Assembly (NCBI GenBank): GCA_964017195.1
Contig: OZ024888.1
Span: 13,525,701 to 13,589,700, forward strand
Length of the DNA stretch: 64,000 bases
Source: Siderastrea radians
Lineage: Eukaryota > Cnidaria > Anthozoa > Scleractinia > Rhizangiidae
Direction: 5' to 3'
The position numbers and the translations under genes are program-made. Within the stretch, counting starts at the first letter, position 1, and each line of letters starts with the position of its first letter. The notes under the pieces were generated by a model that ran no database searches, was not told the origin of the DNA, and saw nothing but the letters and a program-made list of their open reading frames with translations. Of this stretch, positions 44,747-54,780 are shown piece after piece.

Positions 44747-45854
44747 GGGTCTAGCGGCAAACGATTTCCGTGCCTTTGAAAAATAAACCTCTTTGAGTAC
44801 AGCGAGACAAGATATCCTCTCAAGGTTTCAACTGGAACATCACATCGTGTACGACCAGTACGACATCTGCGCCATGAGCAGCAACCGGAAACTTGGACTT
44901 TTTTAGTTTCACTGCCAGCGCTTTGAATTGTAACTCCTTTAAAACTTAGAAGGGAAGTACCCTACATCAGCCTACTAGAAGAAATGGTTTCAAGTCGTTC
45001 TTGTGGTGGCGCTTTTGTTACCTGAATGTGTCCCACGAGACTTAAAATAGCACTCACACGTCCATTTAAAGCAGATCAAAGACAATAAGAGAAGAATCAT
45101 TAAATTTTTGCATTTTTCTGCAGAGTTATTATGATTATGAGTTATCTATTATTTTTTTCTGTAACTAAAAGCTTTGCTTGAATTTCCTTTCCCTGGTGTT
45201 TTTGTGGTCTTTCTACCGCAAAAGCTTTGCGGGAATATTTCGTTTTTCCAACCTCCCCCTCTAAAATAAATGGTCCGACCGTAGAATATTTGAAACTGCA
45301 AATGACCCCTAGGATCCCTTCCCTCATTAGAGAAGGGCTCCTGGTGGTAGTCACTACGTCACGCTATCCCATATCGTGCTCAGATTTCATGTGGCACTTT
45401 TATGCTAATTTAAATACGGAGTGCATAGTTTGGCATGGTTTGCAAAAGGTTCGGTAACTTTTGGTTTTTTAATCTAGAAATTATCATAACTTATCCAACC
45501 AACAAGTCTCGCAAAAGAAGTGATAACCTGAGCCAGGAGATTTACAAGATGATGTCTTAGGTGAGAGTATCTTTATATTTATCAGTTTAGATCAACGAAA
45601 TAATATTGTTACATTATAATTAAATTTGCCTTGTACAAACGTAAACCGGGTTGCCGCTAAGCCATAGTAACATAGTTACCTCTAAGTGAAAAGTATATAT
45701 TTTTAATTTATTAACCTATTCAAAACAAGGTGCCAGAGAAACTTCTTTTTTTGACTGCTTTAGTGCAACCGATGTGGCTCGCCGTTGCGTGATAGCGGCA
45801 GTTCAGTCTACCGAAATGCTCAAAATGCCCTGCACACTTCAATCACGTTTTACA

Positions 45855-46090
45855 GTCTTCACAGCCAATAACATCACGGCTTAACTGACAGACGACCAAT
45901 AACATCACGAGATCGTCGACCAATCAGGACAACGACCAGAGACTTATAACATCTACTGACGATTCACAGTTCACTTGACTCTGATGATGACTTCCGCTCA
46001 GGTTGTCGAAACGTCAGTCAATGTCACCTCAAACAGTCCTTCTCAGGACTACACTCACCCGGACGATCACAATTTACCGAATTATGACAC
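45855..46090 (+). mobile_element. Penelope-like fragment with hammerhead-like motif, inserted in one arm
   Basis: This piece is absent from the matching position of the left arm (about 42360-42375), so it entered after the arms formed. At 45981-46013 CTGATGA, a short imperfect stem (GACTTCC...GGTTGTC) and GAAAC follow the order of a hammerhead ribozyme core. The downstream GTCAGTCAATGTCACC and CTCACCCGGACGATCAC are familiar to me from PLE termini in corals. PLEs carrying hammerhead motifs are established; that this copy folds or cleaves is not shown. Confidence 0.5.
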
Positions 46091-46622
46091 TTTTTATTCT
46101 CGACGCGTCGCTTTTAGCGGGCCAAAAACGACACTTTCAGAGAGTACAAACGAATGATTGAGCTTACAGTTGATGTATGTTTTTGGTCTGAAAAACATAT
46201 GCTAGGTCAGTTATAAGCCTCTGAAGTTGACCCAAATTTCACTTTGACTTTGAACCCTTCAATGTTCGTATCTTCAACAGGTCAACAAGCAGACTGAAAA
46301 TGCAAATTTATATCCGTTTTTTATATTTTTAGATAGAGGAAAGAATGATGTACTTATGAGCCAAATGGTAAAACGTGAACTATTTCCATTGTTGCGTACG
46401 AGCTTGCTAAAAATGCACGATTTTCCCTTGTTTCCGGGGGGCGGAAGCAAGCTTCTAGCCGTATTTTGAACTTTTGTAATTTTTGGAAAAACCAAAAAGC
46501 GGATGAACTTTAAATTATGATTTTTGAAAATAGTTTACCAAAGAGGTATTTTTGGTGAAATAAAATGAAATATGAAATTTCGCTTCTGTCGTGGGATTCT
46601 CGATATTTCTGGTCAGACGCTC

Positions 46623-46880
46623 TTAAACATGTGAACAATAATTCCAAGCTGCTCCCTAGTCAATACTCCATTCTTTTTTTTTTAAATAGTTAGCTCAATT
46701 TACCTTTTTTTAATTTATATTATTCCTGTTATTGTTTGGTCTCACCTTATTTTGTATATATTTTTTATTAATTTTTATTCAATTTTTTTATCCATCAAAG
46801 GCTGCAGGCCGACAGCCGAAAGCTCGATTTTATTCACTTTTGTAGCCAGTGAACATTTTTATTGATCTTACCAGTAATAT
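46623..46880 (+). pseudogene. Penelope-like 3' fragment, part 2 (3' UTR end)
   Basis: It continues the fragment cut at 41848: TTAAACATGTGAACAATAATTC, CTGCTCCCTAGTC(A/G)ATACTC, ending GACAGCCGAAAGCTCGATTT and GTGAACATTTTTATTGATC, as at 29145-29388. Just before the end GGCTG...CAGCC-GAAA forms a stem followed by GAAA, a possible decayed hammerhead. Confidence 0.75.
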
Positions 46881-47194
46881 GTCTTATCCTAGCTGTGCGT
46901 CAATCTTTTAAAAAATACTATCCAGTCAAAGCTACTAAAAAACAACTCCAGCTAGTGTCTGGAGGGTAGGATTTGAGCCCTAGTCAACTACTGAGCTGAG
47001 ATCTAGCACACCAAACACTCACCCATGTAATCTCACTTAGAAAACTGATCACAACCAAAATAATTATAATCTACCAAACCACAGGCAGACCAAGCTCACC
47101 ACTTGAGGTTTGGATGTGGCAAGAATAAGGTTTATTAGGTAATTAAGTAGGTGGTATGTAGAATGAGGTATAAGGTAAGGCGAGATCACCTCAT
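46881..47194. repeat. PLE-adjacent repeat and possible SINE
   Basis: 46881-47010 matches 29395-29505, including the B-box-like minus-strand motif. The rest is plain AT-rich sequence. Confidence 0.5.
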
Positions 47195-47510
47195 TTCTTT
47201 TCTAAACCATAAGTTTGGGCTTGCTGTGATCGAACTGAAGGCTTTATGGTAAAGCCATCTTCACTTCACTGCAGTTTAGTGCGCAGAGCCAAATTAATTT
47301 CAAATGTGATTTACAGCCTGTGATTTGCCAACACGGCTACATTATGATCTAACAATGAAAAACAAAATTTTGATCCCCACAGAAGAAGTTTACAGAGTGA
47401 ATTCCTCCCCGAAATAAAAACATTTGAGAAGATTTCACTGCGGTGTACAGCGGTTACCTGGAAAGCCAGGATCAAGGATCAACGATCACAGATCAAAGTT
47501 AGATTAAGTT
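47195..47510. repeat. Dispersed repeat R1, partial copy
   Basis: It matches 18460-18770 (ATCGAACTGAAGGCTTTA, TTTCACTGCGGTGTACAG, AGGATCAACGATCA). Confidence 0.75.
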
Positions 47511-48254
47511 TTGGAGATATTATGAGCAGAATTAACCTTAAAAGTTATTCATAACTTAAAATAAAAATAACAATAACAATATAATGAATATTATTACAAT
47601 AACAATATTGATATTATTAATATTTCACTAATATTGATACATTACCCCTCTTCCTCCAATAAAAAAGATCAAAATTTATTCACTGACCAGATACATGTAG
47701 GCTCAAACACTATAAGGTTTAAGCTTATTTTGGTATCACATGCAATGAAATCAGTGGATGTCATTGAAGTAGAAGGTAAGGGTAAGTTCTGGAAAGAAGT
47801 GGTGATTGACACAAAGTGAAATTGTTACGTTCAATATGGAATCAAATATGTACAAACTTTAAGCAGTGAATCTTGAAAAGATAAGGAATCCATCAACTTG
47901 CTTAGCTATCACCTCTTGCCCAAGTGGCTACCTGATCAAGAACAAAAAAGATATGTGTTAAATTACGCCCAGGGTGTCTAAACAAACATCTGATAATCAA
48001 AACCAAACAATTGCTTAACTGGATTCAGGAATTGAACATAATCAACTACAAGAAAAACTCCTCAATTGAACACAGTCAAATGTTTGGGTGTTGAATGATA
48101 ATGATCAGCATTCAAACTCAATGGAACCAATACGGAATGGTAGATAACAATGCAAATCATTTGATTGAGTTTGATCGGTTCTTGCTTCGATTTTGTAGGA
48201 TTACAACATCATGGGATTAAAAAATTGCAAAACTACCAAACAAACCTGCAATGC
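47511..48254. other. Mostly non-coding, one weak ORF
   Basis: AT-rich with AATATTRAT repeats near 47590. A plus ORF at 47634-47819 ends in a protein-like stretch (AMKSVDVIEVEGKGKFWKEV) but has no partner or known motif here. I leave it as possible degraded coding DNA. Confidence 0.35.
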
Positions 48255-48269
48255 AATTCTCACATTATA

Positions 48270-48718
48270 TTTTAATTATTTTAAGGAATTGCATTCTGGT
48301 TACCCTGACATTTATAAAAGTGAATTCCTTCTTTGGAACAATAAATTACAATAGAGAATAAGTCTATTTTTTGGACACATTTGTCTGAACAAGGAATCTG
48401 TTTTGTACACGATTTACTTGATAAAAATGGCAAGTTTCTGTCTCTTGAGAATGTAAAACGCAGATACAATGTGCGCCTGAACTTCTTTCAATATTTTCAA
48501 CTTATTGCTGCGATCCCAAATCACTTGAAGAAAAAAGCTCAGCAAACTGCTGTAACTAATAGGGATATACTTAATGAAAGGGGTGTATTCTATCTGTCCG
48601 ATAATAAACCACTCTATTTAACCAAACTAAGATGCAAAGACTATTTTATTTCAGGAAAACAATGTGAAAGAACCTACCGCTGTGAAAAGTTGGACCAGGT
48701 ATTTTCCCAACTAATTTG
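48270..48718 (+). pseudogene. LINE ORF2 C-terminal region, piece 1
   Basis: From about 48281 one frame gives KELHSGYPDIYKSEFLLWNN. After a frameshift another gives IENKSIFWTHLSEQGICFVH, DLLDKNGKFLSLENVKRRYN and FFQYFQLIAAIPNHLKKKAQ. The I-F-W, then G-x-x-FVxDLL, then QYFQLIAAIP order is typical of the region after the reverse transcriptase of L1/Tx1-type LINEs as I remember it. It breaks at 48718 where element A begins. Confidence 0.7.
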
Positions 48719-48893
48719 CCCTTATTATCCAACTGTGTTAGTTAATGTACAGAAAGTGCACGAAACATGTACAAATATCCCAGCATATTGTACAGTTGGT
48801 TATTGTACAGAACCATGCGTGCACTCATCCTGTTACACTTGCAGTTTTCTTTCAAGTTACTAAAAAGGTTGAAAAAGGTTAAGTTGGATAATA

Positions 48894-50206
48894 GGGGCTG
48901 GTCGTTTATTACCTGTGAGGGGGGGCCGAGCATTTTGAGAAAGCTTAGAAGATTTTCAAACTCACCTCCCACTCCATCCTAGTTTTTTAGATATGACCCC
49001 CCATAAAGTTTAAATATTGTGAAAGTGACCCCCCAACCGGTTGCTGTGGAAACTACGAATATTCTAGCTACAAATCGTGCCGCCTTCATTAACTTCATTG
49101 AAAGAACTAAGGTACCAGAGAAGGCATTACTTGTCTCAGTGGACCTCACAAGCCTTTATAGAAATATACCACAAGAAGAGGGGATTCAAAGCATACGCCT
49201 CTTTCTATCAATAAAATTCCCATCCCATGCTACTACTAGAATGAGCGCTGAGGCATATCCTACAGGAAAATTCCTTCCAATTTAATGGAAAAACCTATCT
49301 ATATACATACACACGGAACCACCATGGGTACTAAAATGGCAGTTGCCTTTGCCAACATTTTCATGGCGAAAGTTGAAACAGACATCCTTAGCCAAAGTGC
49401 AATAAAATTGCTCATTTGGAAACATTTCATAGATTACATTTTTTCACTCTGGAACATTAGCAGAGATTTACGGCTGAAATATGACGTTCTTGGATACTAA
49501 TGTATACAAAGGCGAGAGATTCCAAAAAGCCGCAGTACTTAATGTACGCACGCATTTCAAACCCACTGAAACATTTCAGTATAAACATTTTTCCCCATGC
49601 CACCCTCTCCGTGTCAAAAGAGGTTTCATTAAATGGGGAGCTTTGAGACTATTGAGAACAAACTCTTCTAAGACATTATTTGAAGAGATGATCAAAAACT
49701 ACAACAAAACAATTCCAAGAGAATGGTTACTGAAAAAGTTTTATACAAAATACACTTTCAGAAGTAAACTTTGAAGACAGAAAGCTGGCCCTCCAACAAA
49801 AATGCAGGGAAAATAAACGAATCTTGCCTTTTGTAACGCAATATCAACCACAAGTGACCAATTTGGAACAGATCGTCATGAACAGATGGCATTTGATTAA
49901 AAAACAACCATTACACAACAAAATCTTTAAGGAACTGGCATTAATATCACATAAGAAAGGACGGTCCTTAAAAGATATACTTGTGAGAGCAAAGTTATGA
50001 CAGGAGTTTGGAGGTCGTGCAGGCCTGTCACTCCCATTTTACACATTTTGTTTAAATACCACTTTCATAAGAGTTAAATGACCCCCCAAGTAATGCTCCC
50101 CCTATCTGAAAATGATCCCCCCCACAAAAAATCAAGATTTTGGAAATGACCCCCCAGCAAAATGGCCGACCCCCAATCACAGGTAATATTATTAACGACC
50201 AGCCCC
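48894..50206. mobile_element. Harbinger-like element B, 1,313 bp, nested in element A
   Basis: Ends GGGGCTGGTCGTTTATTACC and (complement of right) GGGGCTGGTCGTTAATAATA, with TACCTGTGA on both inner sides. ATA flanks it (48891-48893, 50207-50209). The related copy at about 60550-60590 reads nearly straight across the site (GTTGGATCAGATAAATCTC). Subterminal GACCCCCC motifs resemble those of the 4.2-kb element at 4919. Its interior is a Penelope-like reverse-transcriptase fragment. Confidence 0.75.
49040..49999 (+). pseudogene. Penelope-like reverse transcriptase fragment inside element B
   Basis: Recognisable pieces in order: VSVDLTSLYRNIPQEEGI; YIHTHGTTMGTKMAVAFANI then FMAKVETDIL; KHFIDYIFSLW, the catalytic block in which FIDD has become FIDY; TFLDTNVYKGERFQ; THFKPTETFQYKHFSPCHP; RTNSSKTLFEEMI; then, after a frameshift, ILPFVTQYQPQVTNLEQIVM and SHKKGRSLKDILVRAKL. 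This order (fingers/palm, GTxMG, FIDD, linker) matches PLE reverse transcriptases. In-frame stops at 49282 and 49498, frameshifts and the lost second Asp make it inactive. No GIY-YIG domain follows. Confidence 0.8.
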
Positions 50207-50336
50207 ATAAATCTCTTATTACATGTTTTGGTATTAAGTATCGCTGTATGTTTTTACTAGTTGTTGAGCCCTGCGGGCTCGTCAAAATACATCACAACTC
50301 ATAAAACTATACGGCGATACTTTACACAGAAACCTC

Positions 50337-50566
50337 TAATAAGATATATATAGTTGGAAACAGATATTTAACACAATCTACAAAATGACCGCTGACAACA
50401 CGTTAAGAGAATTTGGTTTCAAAATTCTTCATAAAATTTAAGTAACTAACAAAGAGCTCAAGAGATTCAAAAGCAGAAATGATGACATTTGTGCTCAGTG
50501 TAAAAACTCTGACTCACTGGAAGGCACCTTTTTAGAATGTCCTATAAATGTTTTAAAATTCTATTA
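50337..50566 (+). pseudogene. LINE ORF2 C-terminal region, piece 2
   Basis: The frame reads WKQIFNTIYKMTADNTLREF, GFKILHKI then a stop, VTNKELKRFKSRNDDICAQC and EGTFLECPINVLKF. A C-x2-C followed by a T-x-x-E-C is the zf-RVT-like knuckle found at LINE C-termini. The second Cys pair partner (His/Cys) is not obvious. It continues directly in piece 3 at 52795. Confidence 0.7.
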
Positions 50567-50992
50567 TGGCAAGCCGATTGTAGCAAAATTCAAAAATGAT
50601 TTCTTAACCATTTAATCTTTGTTTTAAAGACAATTCAATGCATATTTTAGACAATTCAATGAGTGCTTCATTCAATATTCAATGCATATTGAATTCAATG
50701 CTTCATTCAATTGAATGCATATATTCAATTCAATGCCCCATTCAATTCAATGCAGATTCAATTCAATGTCCCATTCAATTATATATATTCAATGCATATT
50801 TAATTCAATGTCCCATTCAATTCAATTCTTCATTTAATTAAGCTCCATTCAATTCAATGGTTGACCAGGTCTCTCTCTCCAGAACAAATCTCAGAGAATC
50901 TGGGAACGAGAATGTAAATAATGTTCGACACCATATTGAAATAGGAAAGTACTGTAGAAAGTAGTTGCTTTGTATGCTAAATCGGAGGGATA

Positions 50993-51250
50993 ATGGAATC
51001 AGATAATGAGTTGTTCAATTTAGAAGATCTACCGATGTTTCTAAATTCTGTGTTGGAAAAAGCACAGTTGATTTGCTGTGAAGAAAACGTAGATTCAAGC
51101 GCAGTGGAAACCCATCAGTGTAAAAATATAAAACGAAGTCTACGGACTGCGGACTGCAGACTGCATACCAGGGGTACAATGCAGACTAGGGGTAAAATGC
51201 AGAATGAAGACCATAGAGTGCAGTCCCACTGCAGACCAGGGGAAAAATGA
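50993..51250 (+). pseudogene. ORF in the left arm of the MULE-like fold-back
   Basis: 85 codons starting MESDNELFNLEDLPMFLNSV, then LEKAQLICCEENVD; the second half is made of low-complexity CGGACTGC/AATGCAGA-type repeats. The matching stretch in the right arm has a stop (TTTTGAATTC). The first about 45 codons look like a genuine acidic N-terminus, either captured from a host gene or left from the transposon's own protein. I do not recognise it. Confidence 0.3.
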
Positions 51251-51800
51251 GAGAAAAGACAGGCGGAAATACGTCTGCGTTCATAGAAGTTCATAGAAAT
51301 TATTAAAACTATTTAATGTCATCAAAATGTTTGCATTTGACTTTTACCTCAGCTAGTTCGCAAATAAAGTTCATTTGTAAAAAGCAATCTCTTGGTACAC
51401 TACTGGTTCTGATTAATGAGATAATTATTTAGCTTACATTATTCCCATCTGAGCTTATTCGCTTATTATAACACAGGTTGTTTTGCATAGTCCGATCAAA
51501 TTCTAATCTACGGCTTGACGTTGAAGCAAAACTGTTTTATGAACAACGTATTCTGGACAATCCTTGGTGGAAAAACTGTTCTACTTCTCAATTAGTAAAC
51601 AAACTTGCCGATTAGAAAGCAAAAAAAAATTGCAAACATTTTCACGATTTTAAATAGATTTTAATGATTTCTATGAACTTCTACAAACGCAGACGTATTT
51701 CCGGCTGTCTTTCTGCATTTCTGTATTTCTGTTCTGTATTTCTGTCTGTCTGCGGTCTTCATAATTTCTGCATTTTACCCCTAGTCTTCATTTTACCCTT

Positions 51801-52112
51801 AGGTGCCGTTTACATGAGTTATTTCATCCCGGGATGAGATTCAACCCAGGATGACTTGCATCTCATCCCGGCATGACTTTCATCTCAGTGTCTGGTCATT
51901 TACCTTTGAGTGTTTACATGATTTGGAGCAAAAATGTGTTCGCCCTGGGATGATTTCATCCCGGTCTTCAGCACTGGGATGAAATCATCCCGGGGCGAAC
52001 TCATTTTTGCTCCAAATCATGTAAACACTTAAAGGTAAATGAGCAGACACCGAGATGAAAGTCATCCCGGGTTGAAACTCATCCTGGGATGAAATAACTC
52101 ATGTAAACGGGG
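51801..52112. mobile_element. Palindromic MITE nested in the right arm of the fold-back
   Basis: Ends GGTGCCGTTTACATGAGTTA and TAACTCATGTAAACGGGGCC are inverted, and the arms contain repeated ATCCCGGGATGA motifs. TA borders both sides. The left arm of the host element has no counterpart, so this insertion is younger than the arm duplication. Confidence 0.85.
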
Positions 52113-52794
52113 CCTATTAGTCAGCAGGCTGCATTTTACCCTCAGTCTATTTTTTACCCCTGGTATGCAGTCTGCATTCCGCAGTCTTTGTTTTTAATTG
52201 ACCGGTTTCCACTGTGCTCAAAATCTACGATTTCTTCATGGCAAATTAACTGCGTTTTTTCCAACACAGAATTCAAAACATCGGTAGGTCTTTTAAATTG
52301 AACGGCTCATTATCTGATTCCATCATCCCTTCGATTTAACGGAAATAGCATACAAAAAGCAGCTGCTTTCTACAGTACTTCCCTATTTCAATTTCATTAT
52401 ATTACATACTCGTTCCCAGATTCTCTGAGATTTGTTCTAAAGAGAGAGACCTGGTCAACCATTGAATTGAATGGAGCATTGAATTGAATATGCACTGAAT
52501 TGAATGAAGCATTGAACTGAATATGCATTGCATTGAATATGCATTGAATTGAATATGCATTGAATTGAATGAAACATTGAATTGAATATGCATTGAATTG
52601 AATATGTATTGAATTGAATGAAGCATTGAATTGAATATGCATTGAATTGAATATGCACTGAATTGTGTATTGAATTGAACTGAACATTTCATTGAATTGT
52701 CTGAAATATGCATTGAATTGTCTTTAAAACAAAGATTGAATGGTTAAGAAATCATTTTTGAATTTTGCTACAATCGGCTTGCCATATATATTCT

Positions 52795-53448
52795 ATCAGG
52801 AAATTTTATCATAGTTTAATGCAATCAATAAAACATTCATACATTTGTCAACTGAGCAATTTCTATTTCAGAACAACCCCCCTCTTTCTATAAACGACAA
52901 CCTTAGACGCCAACTAGATCTACTCATCTTGGTAATAAAAAAGCACATAATAGTTGTAAAAGTAGTGAGATACATCCTGGATGTTCTCAATTTATAAAAA
53001 AAAATAAAAATTCAATGGAAAATTGAGATTTCAACTTAAAACTGATCTCTCCTTTTTTTGATATTTGTCTATAAACCCTCTCATATGCTGTCCCCTTTTG
53101 TTTGTTTCTTCTTGTTATCATTTTTTATAAGTAATATTATTGGAAGCACAATTGTGTCAATACTATAATGTAATATTGTAAGTGGCATTGGGTAAAACTA
53201 CTGTAAGAAAAAATAATAAGTCAATACATTGCAATGTAAGATTTGTATTAAGTAATAATAATGTACGTAAATATTATGTGCTGTAGGTAGGTAATTCTCT
53301 TTTGTATTGAAAATTGTAATTAATTTTGTAGTTGTAAACCTTGCAAGTTGTGCACTGTTGTTTGTATCTTTTCCTTTTGTATTTTGTTGATGTTGTTGTC
53401 ATTGTTGCTGTGTGATTGCAAATAAAGTTAAGATAAAAAATTAAAAAG
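52795..53448 (+). pseudogene. LINE ORF2 C-terminus and 3' UTR, piece 3
   Basis: Frame: YQEILS, a stop in place of a Trp-like codon, FNAINKTFIHLSTEQFLFQN, DNLRRQLDLLILVIKKHIIV and stop at about 52996. The non-coding tail contains AATAAAG at about 53421 and ends AAAAAATTAAAAAG just before the target duplication. Confidence 0.7.
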
Positions 53449-53463
53449 AATTCTCACATAATA

Positions 53464-53889
53464 CACCAAGTTCACTGCAAGATCTGTGAATCAAAGACAA
53501 ATTATGGGCTTTTCCACCATTTTTCATCTAACACTCTTCTCATTTAATTATTAAACATTATATTTTCATTGTGAATGTATCATCTCATGGATCAAAGCCC
53601 ATCTACGATACTGTTGTTTGTGAAAGTAGTTCTGTTGTGTACACACTTGCCTAACAACAACAAACACAACACCACCTGATAACTCATGCACTTGAGCTCA
53701 CATTCCAAGATCTGGCAAAGCTGGTGTCTATTTTGAATGTCACCAATAAGGACTCTTCATGATGATGCTTACAAGGATTCTCAAATTGGTGCTTGGGAGA
53801 GATGAGTAACCTTATTCTAATATCACTGACACACTTTGTGGCGCTTATATAAAATACAAAAACTGCACCCACTGAGAAACTCTGTCATG
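53464..53889. other. Non-coding stretch
   Basis: I see no supported gene. Confidence 0.5.
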
Positions 53890-54780
53890 AAAGGAAAAAG
53901 AACTTATTCGCTATTGGAGTTTGATGGTTCATTCGATCCCTGATATTCGATTCCTGATAATCCTCCATCCTGTATCCTGATTTTCCAAGAAGTTATGTGC
54001 CCGAGTATTCGCTAGTTGTTGCTTCAGTCGATCGTCCGAAATGATTCGCTCGTCATAATTCTCCCAAAGTCAAAAATGGAGAAGGAAGATAATAGTTACT
54101 CATAAAACTCATTTATGGGCGCATATCTTGCCTGATCATAAGTGATCGAATCATCCCCGCGCGATATGATGATTCAAACAACTTCAAGTTGGCTAGTGAC
54201 CTTCAGTGTTTTTGCCGACAGTGGGAGAGATGTTGGTGTCGTTCACACATTCAGATCGTTACAACTTCTTCTAAACACTTCCTTATGAAGTTCTGCTTAC
54301 CTGTACTTTGCAAAACAGTCAATAAGTGAGCTGCAAACTCTTCCAACCACGATCTTGTGGGAGATGAAAGCAGTGAATGGACGCAAATTAGTGCCAAGTC
54401 CTTTCGCAGAATAGGAAATTAACCCGAGCAGGGTGGGGTGGGGTAATAGCTGGTATGTGCGGCCGCAAAGGGTATGGTTTTCGAGCCGTGTTGGTTTCAA
54501 GGAGGGTATAGCCTTTGACCATGTTGGTCTGAAACAGGGCAAGGTTTGTGCGATGTGATCTGAGTTGGGCATTTTTTTTAAGAAGCTATTTTTTTATCTC
54601 GAGGTGCGACCAAGAGATATTGTCAGTAAGGTGTGACGGATTATGCCAACATAAATTCATTATAATAATGTCGGTACAATAGTCATACTTTGCAGCATAG
54701 TTCTGTTATTTTGCAGTTCTGGTTGAAGTGAAAACCTTTGAATTGCCATAACTGTAATAATATATAGATTTAGCCAAGCC
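53890..54780. repeat. Dispersed repeat R1/R2 composite
   Basis: 53930-54410 is the R1 copy (CGATCGTCCGAAATGATTCG, CTCTTCCAACCACGATCTTG). 54420-54580 has the R2 GGGTATGG segment. 54590-54770 matches 1500-1700. In this copy the three blocks run together in one 0.85-kb unit. Confidence 0.75.

Larger units (their letters stand above)
41849..46622. mobile_element. Fold-back DNA transposon of 4,774 bp with TTAA target duplication
   Basis: Ends GAGCTCCTGACCAGAAATAT and (complement of right) GAGCGTCTGACCAGAAATAT start very long inverted arms, 41849-43537 and 44801-46622. Arm landmarks: TCGAGAATCCCACGACAG, GACCTAGCATATGTTTTTCA, TACTTTTCACTTAGAGGTAA, GGTTGCCGTTC/GCAACCGG near the inner end. TTAA flanks both sides (41845-41848, 46623-46626), and joining the flanks restores the PLE sequence seen at 29138. 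TTAA targets are known for piggyBac and Kolobok; the ends are not piggyBac-like, so Kolobok-like is my guess. The loop (43538-44800) contains a smaller inverted-end unit at about 43845-44522 (CTTAGGCT ... AGCCTAAG). A third partial copy of the arm motif (GGTCGGACCATTTATTTTAG) is at 43627. Confidence 0.8.
48719..50336. mobile_element. TIR element A (palindromic, GTATCGC-containing), interrupted by element B
   Basis: The ends CTTATTATCCAACTGTG and CCTCTAATAAG lie at the LINE break points. The right part is palindromic (AGTATCGCTGTATG / ATACGGCGATACT near 50239 and 50311). Relatives in the opposite orientation fill 60165-60745. Without element B it is about 300 bp. Confidence 0.65.
50567..52794. 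mobile_element. MULE-like fold-back element, about 2.2 kb, inserted in the LINE
   Basis: Inverted ends TATGGCAAGCCGATTGTAGC / its complement begin long arms: 50567-51305 and 51655-52794. Both arms carry a CAATTCAATG-type short repeat zone (50630-50850, 52460-52730), then GGTCTCTCTCT, CAGAGAATCTGGGAACGAG and GGAATCAGATAATGAG. ATTCTAT is duplicated at the two borders; removing the element restores a continuous LINE frame (KF-YQE). Long arms and an apparent 7-9-bp duplication suit Mutator-like elements (inference). Confidence 0.75.
48255..53463 (+). mobile_element. 5'-truncated LINE insertion with target-site duplications, twice interrupted
   Basis: AATTCTCACATTATA at 48255-48269 and AATTCTCACATAATA at 53449-53463 are a 15-bp target duplication with one change. 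Between them the LINE is present in three pieces (48270-48718, 50337-50566, 52795-53448; about 1.33 kb in all). It ends with an AATAAAG near 53421 and an A-rich tail. Two later insertions, 48719-50336 and 50567-52794, expanded it to 5.2 kb. The protein pieces suggest the L1/Tx1 side of the LINE tree (inference). Confidence 0.8.

Noticed and set aside
41849..46622. piggyBac element, because of the TTAA duplication
   Set aside because: piggyBac ends usually start with CCC/CCY, whereas these start GAGC, and the very long arms do not fit; left as an unassigned TTAA (Kolobok-like) element.
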